Shown piece by piece: positions 25,901 through 34,747 of a stretch of DNA of 64,000 nucleotides; the first letter of the stretch is position 1; each line of letters opens with the position of its first letter. Where the stretch lies: positions 50,711 through 114,710 of the forward strand of contig PAJV01000022.1 of the NCBI GenBank assembly GCA_002706765.1, in the 5' to 3' direction. Under the pieces are notes generated by a model. That model saw only the letters and a program-made list of their open reading frames with translations. It searched no databases and had not been told where the DNA came from. Source of the DNA: Gimesia sp. (lineage in GTDB: Bacteria; Planctomycetota; Planctomycetia; Planctomycetales; Planctomycetaceae). The position numbers and the translations under genes are program-made.

Positions 25901-27775
25901 TTAATCGGAAATACAACTAACCAGGTTGACATTGATCAACATAACTTTGATACCACTTTCGATACTACATTAAACAGTGAGTTTAACGGTGAGGGTGTCG
26001 GGTTTATCGTGCGGGATACAGCCACCTTAACGAACAGCACGATTCAGCGGAGCATATTCCAGAACAGTGCGGCATCCGGTCTGTTAATGACCGTGACCGG
26101 AAACAACCTGGGTGACTTTGGTACGATCGACAACATCACGATCGGTGGCAGCTCTTCTGACTTTGGAAACGTGTTCACAAACAACGGCGGCAATGGTCTT
26201 GAAATGGCTCGTACCTCTGATGCTGTGATGACCAATATCGATATCTTTTACAACACCTTTACAACGAACTCACTGGATGGTATTGATTTGACAGCGTCTG
26301 CTGCCAACAAAACGGATACCTACACCATCAACAATAACACCATCACGGATAATACTCTGAATGGTATTGATATGAGAGTGGAATCGGATGCAGTCTTATC
26401 TGCTGATATTGACAGCAACATCATTACCGGTAACGACACCAACGGTATTCGCACCACGGAGCTTACGAATGCTCCTGGGGACGCCCGCGGGATCACCGGA
26501 GACTGGACCCGCAACTACATTGCTGAAAATGATGGCGACGGTATCCAACTGGCGGCTGCCTCTGACGGGCTCGTCATCGGGAACGCAGCAGATTCTGCAC
26601 TGGGTAACATGATCGTGGATAACGGTGTCGACGGTATTGGTATCACAGGCGCTGGTACTGTCACGATCGCCCGCAACTACATTGCGGAGAACGCGGTCGC
26701 CGGTATCGATATGGATCTGCCAGGCTATAACAACATGACCATTACCAACAACGATATCACCCGGAACGGGGGAGACGGTATCGAGTTCATGAATGTCCTG
26801 TCAGGGCTTTATGACCTGAATATTGACGGCAACGTGATCGACTTCAACGGAGGTCGTGGCTTCGATGTCCTGGCCCGACCTGGTCTCGGCGGTTCAGCAT
26901 CTACCATCAACATTGCGTTTAACAATAACATCGTAAACGAAAACCGTCTGGAAGGGGTGTATGTCGTTTATACTGCTTCGCTCACACAGAATCAGACGGA
27001 CCCCTCGACAACTGCACTGGCAGACGACGGAAGTCTCTTCCAGGATGTCTACCTGAGAATGGATATGGATAATAACCAGATCATCAACAACGGTCGCGAC
27101 AGTGGCTTCAGTGCCACAGGTCTGGTCGTACGCGTCGGTACCACTCGATCCTTCACCGGAACTTCTGGTTCGGAATACGGCGGTGGGTTTGCCAGCGATG
27201 GTGCGGGTAACTTCGTGACATCAGGTGTGATCATGTCTGTCACAAATACTACACTGACGGGTAACCTGGGTGACGATGTCTACTTTGAATCGTTTGTCTC
27301 AACGGTTGATCCGGCTGCAACCACCGGAACCTGGGGGGCCACTGTCGACCCGACAGTCATCAATACCTTCCAGTCCGATGCACTCGCTCGACTGGACCTG
27401 TTGTGGGATAATAACACAATTATCTCTGGTGATGTGAATAATGCCGGAGCATATTACGAAAACGCTGATACCTTCAAATCTCGACTGAACACAACCAGTC
27501 CTCCCTTCGATGGACCATTTGTTGATACAGCACGACGTCGAAATGCTCAACGTCTGGCAGCTCGTATCAATGACTTTATCGATCCTGGTGCAGGAGACTT
27601 CCTCTACTCAGGTATGGGGGCCAGTACCTTCCGACTTGACAATAGTGGAGACCTCGGGATCTTCGTCCTGGATGGGTTTCCGTATACTACGACGACAGAT
27701 TCGCTTCCGGGAGTACAGCATCCAGGGTCAGTGTATGGCCAAGGCGAACTGCCTTACGGCTGGGGACAGTACTAA
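22946..27775 (+). CDS. Giant surface protein: N-terminal inverse-autotransporter-like barrel plus beta-helix passenger
   Basis: 1609 residues from the ATG preceded by GGAG. Signal peptide to about residue 25. Residues 110-390 are amphipathic beta strands with aromatic ends (IGGGIGYDDGYSNLGVLLPF, LDLRAMITDMGAGGVNLGAG, FTVAGWYDYDDGHAQDYHQL), like the N-terminal barrel of intimin/inverse autotransporters. Residues 400-1500 are many turns rich in Asn, Thr and Gly (patterns such as NNTATGNTLDGL, ITRNGGDGIEF) that form a right-handed parallel beta-helix. I see no cysteine after the signal peptide. It is likely displayed on the outer membrane as an adhesin or glycan-binding solenoid. A terminator follows. 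Confidence 0.78.
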   Translation: MKKLSVSLACFFLASQYVLVSAFADPAQTEGNQTEGQATIGEPEGSAVVGNVSSGVFRHDFIPDNTVQRNDVPGFTTMKDVSYQDNLQGYAPYKYPDPRTMEVNEFIDNGVGYEPMYADAFHPLFRLDKGIGGGIGYDDGYSNLGVLLPFTINPEQSMLFLDLRAMITDMGAGGVNLGAGWRAYNDNLDKIFTVAGWYDYDDGHAQDYHQLGLSGEVIGQYLTTRVNGYFPINNNEIIISNNLSGTGYFQSNRIFLNRLRQSESSYGGVDAEVGGPLPVLGKFGIDGFVGGYYYNSDHDKSAAGVKFRAEANINDWWQMSVSYAKDDVFGSNAWMNVTLSIPEGRSDKWMRPKTLQQRMYQPMNRNYRVVANVKETTTNELAINPDDGLPYTVAHIDPDFGAAGNGTFETPFGSVAAYNASPPTSTTDIIFVQDGNELNLDGQITLLDNGGGIGGVTGQRLLSEAVVHSFNTLDINGNIVSATLPGYNPDASRPTLSNSAGAGGAAGAVVVGQGGAWEVSGFNLSGVRAGGTPHNYGIYSAGTRGFDINRNTFVLYNRGVDVVNTASETGILSGNTFTGDGANSLHAARITQTAGTLELSVQNNTATNNLGVVPPGTGTGFEIIANAGSSIDGVGTAADGVTTLGITGNTSNSNGTGMILTANGGSTIETDFSSNTFSNNTNATTGGLQVNSNASTVTFNSFDTITTSNNAGYGIGFNATAGGTMSALSNGVDNLGMTNIIASNNGTDGFVATSDGAGSTINLNIGNANSTTNVFNGNGQNGISLNTTNDGAIGGSIINNTATGNTLDGLAFTLTTGTIDLTGFGSPSIGSNTFTGNTRHGMSIVNNTGGVFTTSLISENDFSNNTAAGMFLGGEALGGTDTAVNTLGSIDSNNFNRNLTGTDGISFDTSDVRTTASITRNTFVGRAPDLPGDDGSGFGVGGTVDGTTTIGGNGGVTLEFGDLAAIDNSLTNTFQNNGDAHIGLLLIGNTTNQVDIDQHNFDTTFDTTLNSEFNGEGVGFIVRDTATLTNSTIQRSIFQNSAASGLLMTVTGNNLGDFGTIDNITIGGSSSDFGNVFTNNGGNGLEMARTSDAVMTNIDIFYNTFTTNSLDGIDLTASAANKTDTYTINNNTITDNTLNGIDMRVESDAVLSADIDSNIITGNDTNGIRTTELTNAPGDARGITGDWTRNYIAENDGDGIQLAAASDGLVIGNAADSALGNMIVDNGVDGIGITGAGTVTIARNYIAENAVAGIDMDLPGYNNMTITNNDITRNGGDGIEFMNVLSGLYDLNIDGNVIDFNGGRGFDVLARPGLGGSASTINIAFNNNIVNENRLEGVYVVYTASLTQNQTDPSTTALADDGSLFQDVYLRMDMDNNQIINNGRDSGFSATGLVVRVGTTRSFTGTSGSEYGGGFASDGAGNFVTSGVIMSVTNTTLTGNLGDDVYFESFVSTVDPAATTGTWGATVDPTVINTFQSDALARLDLLWDNNTIISGDVNNAGAYYENADTFKSRLNTTSPPFDGPFVDTARRRNAQRLAARINDFIDPGAGDFLYSGMGASTFRLDNSGDLGIFVLDGFPYTTTTDSLPGVQHPGSVYGQGELPYGWGQY

Positions 27776-27816
27776 GATCAAGACACTTGTCTGATCTGAG
27801 TATCAGTGAAAAACAA

Positions 27817-27851
27817 AAACACCATCCTGAGAAATCGGGATGGTGTTTTTT
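27817..27851 (+). terminator. Rho-independent terminator between convergent genes
   Basis: AAACACCATCC pairs with GGATGGTGTTT across a short loop, followed by a long T run on the plus strand; the A-rich left side also allows weaker use on minus. Confidence 0.88.
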
Positions 27852-27880
27852 TTGTTGTGTCAGTTGAAATCAGTTAACTG

Positions 27881-29080
27881 TTAAGCCGGTGACAGAAACT
27901 GCTCGATGCGGTCCAGGCCGGCTTCGAGGGTTTTCAGGTCCGTCGCAAATGACAGGCGGACATAACCCGGTGCCCCAAAGGCATCGCCGGTCACCAGTGC
28001 CACGTGGGCTTCTTCCAGCAGCGCGGTGCAGAATTCGCTGGAATCGGTTACCACTTTGCCGCCACCCAGCGGTTTATTGAAGTGGGCACTCACATTGAAG
28101 AAGGCATAAAAGGCTCCCCCTGGCTCAGCAAAGCTGATGTCCGGGAATTTGCGCAGGCGTTCCAGCACATACGCCCGACGTTCTTTGAACGCGGTCAGCA
28201 TGTCGGCCACACTTTCCTGGGGACCGGACAGGGCAGCGATCGTCGCGGCCTGGCTGATGCTGCAGGGATTCGAAGTCTCCTGGCTCTGCAGCTTGGTCAT
28301 CGCGGCGGTTAACTCGGGGCTGGCCAGCGTCCAGCCAATCCGCCAGCCGGTCATCGCGTAGGCTTTACTGACGCCACTCACAATAATCGTTAGTGCAGCG
28401 ACTTCGGGGCCGAAAGAAGCGAAGCTGCGGAATTCGGAACCTTCGTAGATCAGCTTTTCATAGATCTCGTCCGAGAGGACCGCCACGTCTTTTTCAACGG
28501 CGACTTTCGCCAGCGCTTCCAGTGTTTCCACCGGGTAGGCGGCGCCCGTCGGGTTACAGGGGTTGTTGAGCATCATCAGTTTGGTTTTAGGAGTAATCGC
28601 GGCAGCGAACTGTTCCGCGTTCATGCAGAAACCGCTCTCTTCTGATGTTTCGACCATCACGGGAGTCGCACCCGTCAGTTCAACCAGGGCACTGTAACTC
28701 ACCCAGTAGGGAGTCGGGATGATGACTTCATCGCCAGGTCCACACAAGGCGGTCAGCACATTATGAATTGAATGCTTGGCACCGTTGGAAACGACCACCT
28801 GGTTCGGCTGATAGCTCAAACCATAGTCACGCTGGTAGGCATCGCAGATCGCCTGTTTGACTTCGGGTGTTCCGGCTGCCGGGGTGTAATGGGTCTGGCC
28901 GGCATCCATGGCATCTTTTGCTGCCTGGCAGATATGAGCGGGGGTCGTGAAGTCTGGCTCTCCCAGGGTGAACTCGTAGACTTTGACGCCGGTACTTTTC
29001 AGTTCCTTGGCTTTTGCTGCAGCGGCAATGGTCGCGGAGGGCTTGAGTTTCTGAACAGTAGCTGAGAGCTGCATCGACAT
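27881..29080 (-). CDS. Class I PLP-dependent aminotransferase (aspartate aminotransferase type)
   Basis: About 400 residues from the ATG at 29080; the frame extends upstream to 29158, but that part is not conserved-looking. The start KLKPSATIAAAAKAKELK and YEFTLGEPDFTTPAHI are typical of the AspB/AspC Igamma branch. The PLP lysine is in SGVSKAYAMTGWRIGW, and NPCNPTGAAYP holds the Asn that contacts the cofactor ring. The C-terminal arginine is in GYVRLSFAT. It moves amino groups between aspartate (or aromatic/prephenate substrates in some relatives) and 2-oxoglutarate. It is monocistronic and converges with the beta-helix gene. Confidence 0.92.
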   Translation of the reverse strand: MSMQLSATVQKLKPSATIAAAAKAKELKSTGVKVYEFTLGEPDFTTPAHICQAAKDAMDAGQTHYTPAAGTPEVKQAICDAYQRDYGLSYQPNQVVVSNGAKHSIHNVLTALCGPGDEVIIPTPYWVSYSALVELTGATPVMVETSEESGFCMNAEQFAAAITPKTKLMMLNNPCNPTGAAYPVETLEALAKVAVEKDVAVLSDEIYEKLIYEGSEFRSFASFGPEVAALTIIVSGVSKAYAMTGWRIGWTLASPELTAAMTKLQSQETSNPCSISQAATIAALSGPQESVADMLTAFKERRAYVLERLRKFPDISFAEPGGAFYAFFNVSAHFNKPLGGGKVVTDSSEFCTALLEEAHVALVTGDAFGAPGYVRLSFATDLKTLEAGLDRIEQFLSPA

Positions 29081-29318
29081 AATGGTGATCTTTGTTCTCT
29101 GAATGGATAAATGTGTGTGGATCTGAAAACCGGTATCAGATCTCGAAAGTTCCCCCACGCAGACACGGGGGAAGCAATTATGTTCGTAAACACCTGATTC
29201 TTTTCACCTGTGAAGACAGCGTCAAGTCTCGGGTGGCATTGTTTGCAAATCGAACGGGAATCCCGCCTGAAATACGGCCAGGCAGAACCGGGGCGGCTTC
29301 TGACAGTTCAGTCGGTCT

Positions 29319-30137
29319 TCAGCGTGAAGCCGGCAGTTCGCTCTCGGCGTTATTCCCCACTTCGTGGGCCGACATGTTCACCTGGATCAGGGATGTCTGT
29401 TTGAATTCGGATCGGGCCTGCGTGCCCCCCTTGGTTTCGCGGGTTATCACGACCGACCATTTCGCCACGCCGAACGGAATTTCGGAGGTCCGCCAGATTT
29501 TTCCCTCATTTTTCGAGCGGGTCGTGGTGCTTTCGCTGAGGAAGGTTCCCTGGTATTGCCGGGCAGAGAACGTTCCCGCCGGTGTTTCCACACTCGCGGG
29601 CTCCCCGACGGAATCCCATTGGGTGTAATGTCCCAGCATGGTGATCATGGGATAGAATCGCAGTACGTTTGTTTTCAGTGGTTCAACGGGACGGTCGCCG
29701 GTTTTCCGATAACCGCGGACGATTGGCAGAAAGGTAACCGGCAGCTCATTTTTCCCGATATTTTCTTTGATCTCTCCGTTCACTGCTTTTTCGGGAACCA
29801 GAACCTTGTAAATCCGCGGGCCGGATACCCCGGGGGCCACACCCGATTCCGTCGATTTTCCGGTGATGCATTTGAACTCCAGCCAGCGGCAGGGGGTCTG
29901 TTCGCCTTCAAATTCTGCCATTTCAGAGCCCACGGAACTGATTACCAGATGCCGCGTCCACTGCAGTTTGATGTTCAGATCGTTGGATTCCGGTCCCGGC
30001 ATCTCTTTTTCATAAGTCCCTTCGAAGCGGACCCAGGAGCCCTCGGCGGGCAGTTCCCAGATCAGTCCCTGTGCCGAAAGGGAGCCTGAGAAGGAAACAA
30101 CGCAGATCAGTGACAGTAGAAAAGTACGTACGGACAT
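29319..30137 (-). CDS. Exported protein of unknown function
   Basis: 272 residues from the ATG at 30137, chosen because it begins directly with a good signal peptide (VRTFLLSLICVVSFSGSLSAQ); the frame runs open to 30254 but adds non-signal residues. The mature part is rich in beta strands and charged residues: LIWELPAEGSWVRFEGTYEK, a conserved-looking core VTFLPIVRGYRKTGDRPVEP, and VETPAGTFSARQYQGTF, which recalls proteins that measure 'loss' of exported substrates (DUF-type beta sandwiches). No catalytic motif is visible. It is flanked by a divergent sppA, so its partner is unclear. I do not recognise the family. Confidence 0.7.
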   Translation of the reverse strand: MSVRTFLLSLICVVSFSGSLSAQGLIWELPAEGSWVRFEGTYEKEMPGPESNDLNIKLQWTRHLVISSVGSEMAEFEGEQTPCRWLEFKCITGKSTESGVAPGVSGPRIYKVLVPEKAVNGEIKENIGKNELPVTFLPIVRGYRKTGDRPVEPLKTNVLRFYPMITMLGHYTQWDSVGEPASVETPAGTFSARQYQGTFLSESTTTRSKNEGKIWRTSEIPFGVAKWSVVITRETKGGTQARSEFKQTSLIQVNMSAHEVGNNAESELPASR

Positions 30138-30458
30138 GTTTGTTAAACCACAGTGAGTACAGGGAACGAAGCAGTGACCGGAGATCACGCGAGAAACCAG
30201 CGGTTCCAGTGTGACAAATGAAACATCCTCTGACAACACTTTTCGGTTTTTCACACAGGAATTTTCTGAAGCAAACAGATTTCAGTGCGTATAACGGGAG
30301 CATCAGTCAACTCTTTCTTGACCGTAGCCTGCCGTACTACTTAGACTGCTTATAGGAGTTAATACGAATTTAACGTTTTTCAGAGTGACCTCTTCCGCTG
30401 CTGCACGCTGCTCCCGGCTCTGCAAACAATACATACGTCCCTGTTATGGAGATTTCTG
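30138..30458. other. Divergent promoter region (exported protein / sppA)
   Basis: No gene. Contains a candidate sppA promoter (30318-30347) and ends with GGAG a short distance before the sppA ATG. Confidence 0.45.
30318..30347 (+). promoter_or_regulatory. Candidate sigma70-type promoter for sppA
   Basis: -35 TTGACC (30318-30323) and -10 TAGACT (30342-30347), spacer 18 bases, 111 bases before the start codon. It is a sequence match only. Confidence 0.35.
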
Positions 30459-32267
30459 ATGTCGATGCCTGTTCATAAAAATCGGTGGTTCCTGGTTGCG
30501 CTGCTGCTGGGCTGTGCGTTCCTTCTGACTCAAAATTTAGCGTCTGCTGCAGAAGAGGATGCCAAACCAATCCGCGAAAACTGGGCTCACATGGTAATCA
30601 AGGGCTCGTACCCTGAAGGTCCGCAGATGCCCGGCCTGTTCGGCGATGTGACCGAATCCCTCTCCAAAGCGATTTCACGACTGGAGAAGGCGGCGGAAGA
30701 TAAATCGCTGACCGGCGTCGTCCTGCATTTCAAAGGGACAGAGATCGGCTGGGCCAAGTTGAATGAACTGCGGCAGGCGATTAAGAAAGTCCGCAAGAGC
30801 GACAAGAAAGTCTTCGCCTGGATTGAATCGGGCATGACCAAAGATTACCTGCTCGCTTCCGCCTGTGATCAGATCGTGATGCCCGAGTCGGCCTCGCTGA
30901 TCCTGCTGGGGCTGCGGGCCGAGGTCAGCTTCTACAAGAATCTGTTCGACATCCTGGACATCAAACCCGATATCCTGCGCGTCGGCAAATACAAGTCGGC
31001 GGCAGAACCTTATACGCGTACGGAAATGAGCGACGCGTTCCGCGAAGAAATGGAAGCGATACTCGATAATTATTTCGGGCAGATTACGGAAATGATCTCC
31101 GCATCACGGGGATTGTCCGCCGAGAAAGTGGAAGCGGCCATCAACGGCGGTCCCTACATGGCAGCCGAAGCAAAGAAGCTGGGGCTGATTGATCATATCG
31201 CCTACGAAGATCAACTGCCCGGACTGCTCACCGGAGATAACAAAAAGAACGACGTCAAGTTCATCAAGAAGTATGCGAAAAAACGTGCCGACACCGATTT
31301 CTCCGGCATCGCGGGATTGATCAAACTGATGGACCTGCTGGCCGGCATCGATTCCTCACAGCGTATCGGCTCCGGTCCGCGGATTGCCGTGATCTATGCC
31401 ACGGGCGCGATCATGTCCGGTTCTTCCGCGCAGGGTGGTCTCATGGGAGGCAATGTTCTGGGGTCAGACACATTTATCAAAGCCGTTGAGAAAGCAGCCG
31501 ACGATGATCAGGTCAAAGCGATCGTGGTACGCGTCGACAGTCCCGGCGGCAGCGCCCTCGCCAGCGATCTGATGTGGCGCGCACTCGAAGAAGCCGGCAA
31601 ACCGCTGGTGGTCAGCATGGGCGATGTCGCCGCCAGTGGGGGCTATTATATCTCCATGGGCGCCGAACGTATTTTCGCCGAGCCGGGCACTCTGACCGGT
31701 TCCATCGGTGTCGTGGGCGGCAAGCTGGCGATTGAAGGTCTCTATAAAAAAATCGGGATCACGACCAGTGTCATTTCGCGAGGCAGCAACAGTGGAACCT
31801 TCAGCCCGCTGAACGGCTTTACGGAATCAGAACGGGTGGCCGTCACAGGCATGCTGAATGCCATCTACAAACAGTTTACCGAGAAAGCAGCCACCGGCCG
31901 CAAAATGGATTACGACAAGCTGGAAGCATTGGCACGAGGTCGCGTTTATACCGGCGAAATGGCGCTGAAACTCGGACTGGTGGACCAGTTGGGAACACTG
32001 GACGAAGCCATCGATCATGCCCGTAAGCTGGGAAAAATCAAAGATGACGAGAAGTTCGAAAAACTGATTCTCCCGCGACCGACCAGCCCCTTCGAACAAC
32101 TGTTCGGGTCCGCTGACAGTGAGACACAACAAAGTCACCAGATCTCCCGTATGCTGGATTCCCTGGCACCCGGGTTGGCTGATCAACTGAAAAGACTGGA
32201 CCTCATCAATATACTGGCACGGGAAAAGTCACTCACAATTATGCCCTTTGAGATTCGCGTCCAGTAA
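30459..32267 (+). CDS. sppA: Signal peptide peptidase SppA, 67K type
   Basis: 602 residues with two S49 peptidase halves, the long (E. coli-like) form. A signal/anchor segment lies at residues 10-28. The catalytic lysine lies in the N-terminal half (GKYKSAAEPYTR, Lys179) and the serine in the C-terminal half (GDVAASGGYYIS, Ser393), the known split dyad of SppA. SPGGSALASDLMWRAL and GTLTGSIGVVGGKLAIEG are further signature blocks. It degrades cleaved signal peptides in the membrane, fitting the very large secretome implied by this window. The VCBS gene follows after 89 bases and may be co-transcribed. Confidence 0.94.
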   Translation: MSMPVHKNRWFLVALLLGCAFLLTQNLASAAEEDAKPIRENWAHMVIKGSYPEGPQMPGLFGDVTESLSKAISRLEKAAEDKSLTGVVLHFKGTEIGWAKLNELRQAIKKVRKSDKKVFAWIESGMTKDYLLASACDQIVMPESASLILLGLRAEVSFYKNLFDILDIKPDILRVGKYKSAAEPYTRTEMSDAFREEMEAILDNYFGQITEMISASRGLSAEKVEAAINGGPYMAAEAKKLGLIDHIAYEDQLPGLLTGDNKKNDVKFIKKYAKKRADTDFSGIAGLIKLMDLLAGIDSSQRIGSGPRIAVIYATGAIMSGSSAQGGLMGGNVLGSDTFIKAVEKAADDDQVKAIVVRVDSPGGSALASDLMWRALEEAGKPLVVSMGDVAASGGYYISMGAERIFAEPGTLTGSIGVVGGKLAIEGLYKKIGITTSVISRGSNSGTFSPLNGFTESERVAVTGMLNAIYKQFTEKAATGRKMDYDKLEALARGRVYTGEMALKLGLVDQLGTLDEAIDHARKLGKIKDDEKFEKLILPRPTSPFEQLFGSADSETQQSHQISRMLDSLAPGLADQLKRLDLINILAREKSLTIMPFEIRVQ

Positions 32268-32356
32268 CGATTCCGGTTATGCTGATCGGATCAGCAGAGC
32301 ACTCATCTATATAAAGATGTTTCGCGGCAGTTTTGAATTTACAGCAAAGGAACAGG

Positions 32357-34723
32357 ATGTTGAACGGCTCCAGCAAATCAATCAGAATTCTCTGCCTGGC
32401 ACTTCTGGCAATTTATTGTGTCACCGCTGATGGGACGCGTGCTTACTCTGAAGAGAAGGCCAGGCTGGCAGATTCCTATGGTTTTAAACCGCTGGAAATT
32501 TTCAAACTCTCCGATCGATCTGCCAACATGCTGGCCCAGGATCTGAACGGGGACGGCTTGAATGATCTGATTCTGATTGATAACAGCAACAGCCGCATCG
32601 ATGTCCTGCAGCAACGCGCACCCGGGGAAAAGGTCTCACCAGATGAGTTGACAGACGAAGTCAACGGGATTCCCAATGATGCCCGTTTAAAACACATCAA
32701 GATCCCCGTCGATGTCTCCATTTCCGCTCTGACTGTAGGAGACTTCAACGGTGACGGCCTGAACGATCTGGCGTACCTGGCGCTACCCGACCGGTTGATT
32801 ATCCGTTATCAGACCAAAACCGGTGAGTGGTCCGACCGCAAACGCATCCGACTGGCTGACCTGCAGCCGACACAGTGGACGATTGCTGCCGGCGATCTCA
32901 ATTTCGATCAGAAAACCGATCTCATCGTGCTGGGGACCAATCATACCTATGTTCTCCACCAGGATCAGAATGGGGAACTGAAAACGCCCCGTTCCATTCT
33001 GAATACGTCTCCCAAACTCGGGCTCGCTGCCATCGCGGATCTGAATGGCGATGGCCGCAATGACTTTACTTACGCCACCCGCGACGGCAAAGATCAGATG
33101 CTCTGTGCCCGTCTGCAGAAACCGGATGGCGACCTGGGACCGGAAATCCGGTTTGAACTTTCGAATCCACGTTCGATCACCCTGGCTGAGATCGACGACA
33201 AACCAGGCTCGGAAATTCTGACGATCGACTCACAGACCGGGAGAATGAGAATTCAGCAGCTGGAAAATTCGTCGACTCAGAATGGCGATCTTTCCAAACG
33301 GCTGACCATGTATGGTTTCGGTGAAGAAGGGTCGGGACGCAATCGCGGCTTTGACCTGGGCGATATCAACGGCGATGGAATTACCGACGTCGTTGTTTCA
33401 GATCCGGAAACCGCACAGATGCTGGTTTATCTCCAGGCGAAAGAGCGTGGCCTTGATCTGGGGCAGACTTACCCCGGACTCCTGGGCGTGGAACAGTTAC
33501 GCACTCAGGATCTCAACGGCGATGGACGGGCCGAAGTGTTTGTCCTCAGCGAACGGGAAAAGATTATCGGCGTCAGTTCGTTTGAAAATCAGCGGCTCTC
33601 CTTTCCCAAAATCCTGCCGATCAAGGGAGAACCCGTTGCCTTTGAAATGGCAGACCTCGACGGCAATCAGTCGGCTGAACTGATCTATATATCCAAGGTG
33701 GAATCCAATCAGTTTAAACTCCAGGCGTTGAAAAGGAATCAGGATGGTTCCTGGTCCGACTACCAGTTCCCCAGCGATCCTCCCAACCTGGAAGCTCCCA
33801 AATCGTTAGTCAAACTCGATGCCAACGGCGACGGGATCTTTGAACTGATGGCCTTTTATGGGCTCTCCCGTTCTCCCAAAATGGTCACTCTCACCCCGAA
33901 ACAGACTCCCCAGCTCATTACACCCTCGGGGGGTATCAATCTGGATGAAATCAAGCCGGAATCGATCTTCATCGGCGGTCCGAAACGGGACTGGATCCTG
34001 ACCGCACAAAACAATTTTGCCCGCAGACTCGTTTTGAATTCCGACAATCAATGGCAGGTGCTCGACCAGTTTAACGCCCCTGAAAGCAAAGCCCGTGTCG
34101 TCGGTGCCGTGAATATTAACCTGGATGGAGAACCCGGTGATGAAATCGTATTGATCGACCTGGGCGTTCAGAAGCTTCGCATCCTGCGAAAAGAGGCAAA
34201 CGTGTATCGCCCCTGGAAAGATGTGGAGATCGGCGAGTTTCCTTTCCTGTCCGCGCATGTCGCTGACCTGAATGGAGATCAACTGCCTGACCTGGTTTTA
34301 TTTGGTCGCGGGCAGTTTGGTGTCCTGTACTCAGGTCAGACTCCCCCCACGTTAAAAGATGTGGGCTCATTTGAATCTCGAATTCCCCAGGCCTATTTCA
34401 CTGACTCTGTCGCCGGCGATCTGAACGGCGACGGTCAGCCCGATGTCATTATCCTGGATTTGCGGACGCATCACGTGGAAATTCTGCATTTCGAAGAAAA
34501 CGAAGGACTGAAGCACGCATTAAACTTCAAAGTATTCGAAGAGAAAACGTTTTCACGTTCCAACCAGTCGGGCGTTGATCCACGGGAAGCAGTCATCGCC
34601 GACCTGACTGGTGACGGGCGGAAGGATCTGATCCTCCTGTGCCACGATCGCGTGTTGCTCTATCCCCAGGATAAAGGCGGCTCTCAGAAAGATGTCGGCC
34701 CCCAGGCTGCCAGCGGAAAGTAA
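32357..34723 (+). CDS. Exported VCBS/FG-GAP repeat protein
   Basis: 788 residues from ATG 32357, which has AGGAACAGG upstream and opens a signal peptide (IRILCLALLAIYCVTA); a TTG at 32333 is less likely. The body is built of about ten calcium-binding turns of the FG-GAP/VCBS kind: DLNGDGLNDLIL, DFNGDGLNDLAYL, DINGDGITDVVV, DLNGDGRAEVFV, DLNGDGQPDVII and DLTGDGRKDLIL, spaced 50-70 residues apart, which predicts one or two seven-bladed propellers. No enzymatic domain is attached. Such proteins are abundant in planctomycetes and thought to mediate surface or ligand contacts. It is probably in an operon with sppA. Confidence 0.88.
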   Translation: MLNGSSKSIRILCLALLAIYCVTADGTRAYSEEKARLADSYGFKPLEIFKLSDRSANMLAQDLNGDGLNDLILIDNSNSRIDVLQQRAPGEKVSPDELTDEVNGIPNDARLKHIKIPVDVSISALTVGDFNGDGLNDLAYLALPDRLIIRYQTKTGEWSDRKRIRLADLQPTQWTIAAGDLNFDQKTDLIVLGTNHTYVLHQDQNGELKTPRSILNTSPKLGLAAIADLNGDGRNDFTYATRDGKDQMLCARLQKPDGDLGPEIRFELSNPRSITLAEIDDKPGSEILTIDSQTGRMRIQQLENSSTQNGDLSKRLTMYGFGEEGSGRNRGFDLGDINGDGITDVVVSDPETAQMLVYLQAKERGLDLGQTYPGLLGVEQLRTQDLNGDGRAEVFVLSEREKIIGVSSFENQRLSFPKILPIKGEPVAFEMADLDGNQSAELIYISKVESNQFKLQALKRNQDGSWSDYQFPSDPPNLEAPKSLVKLDANGDGIFELMAFYGLSRSPKMVTLTPKQTPQLITPSGGINLDEIKPESIFIGGPKRDWILTAQNNFARRLVLNSDNQWQVLDQFNAPESKARVVGAVNINLDGEPGDEIVLIDLGVQKLRILRKEANVYRPWKDVEIGEFPFLSAHVADLNGDQLPDLVLFGRGQFGVLYSGQTPPTLKDVGSFESRIPQAYFTDSVAGDLNGDGQPDVIILDLRTHHVEILHFEENEGLKHALNFKVFEEKTFSRSNQSGVDPREAVIADLTGDGRKDLILLCHDRVLLYPQDKGGSQKDVGPQAASGK

Positions 34724-34747
34724 TCGCGGGAAGTAATCGCAGTGCGA

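Noticed and set aside
29364-30089. 241-residue plus-strand frame opposite the exported protein
   Set aside because: The minus-strand gene has a signal peptide and normal composition; this one does not.
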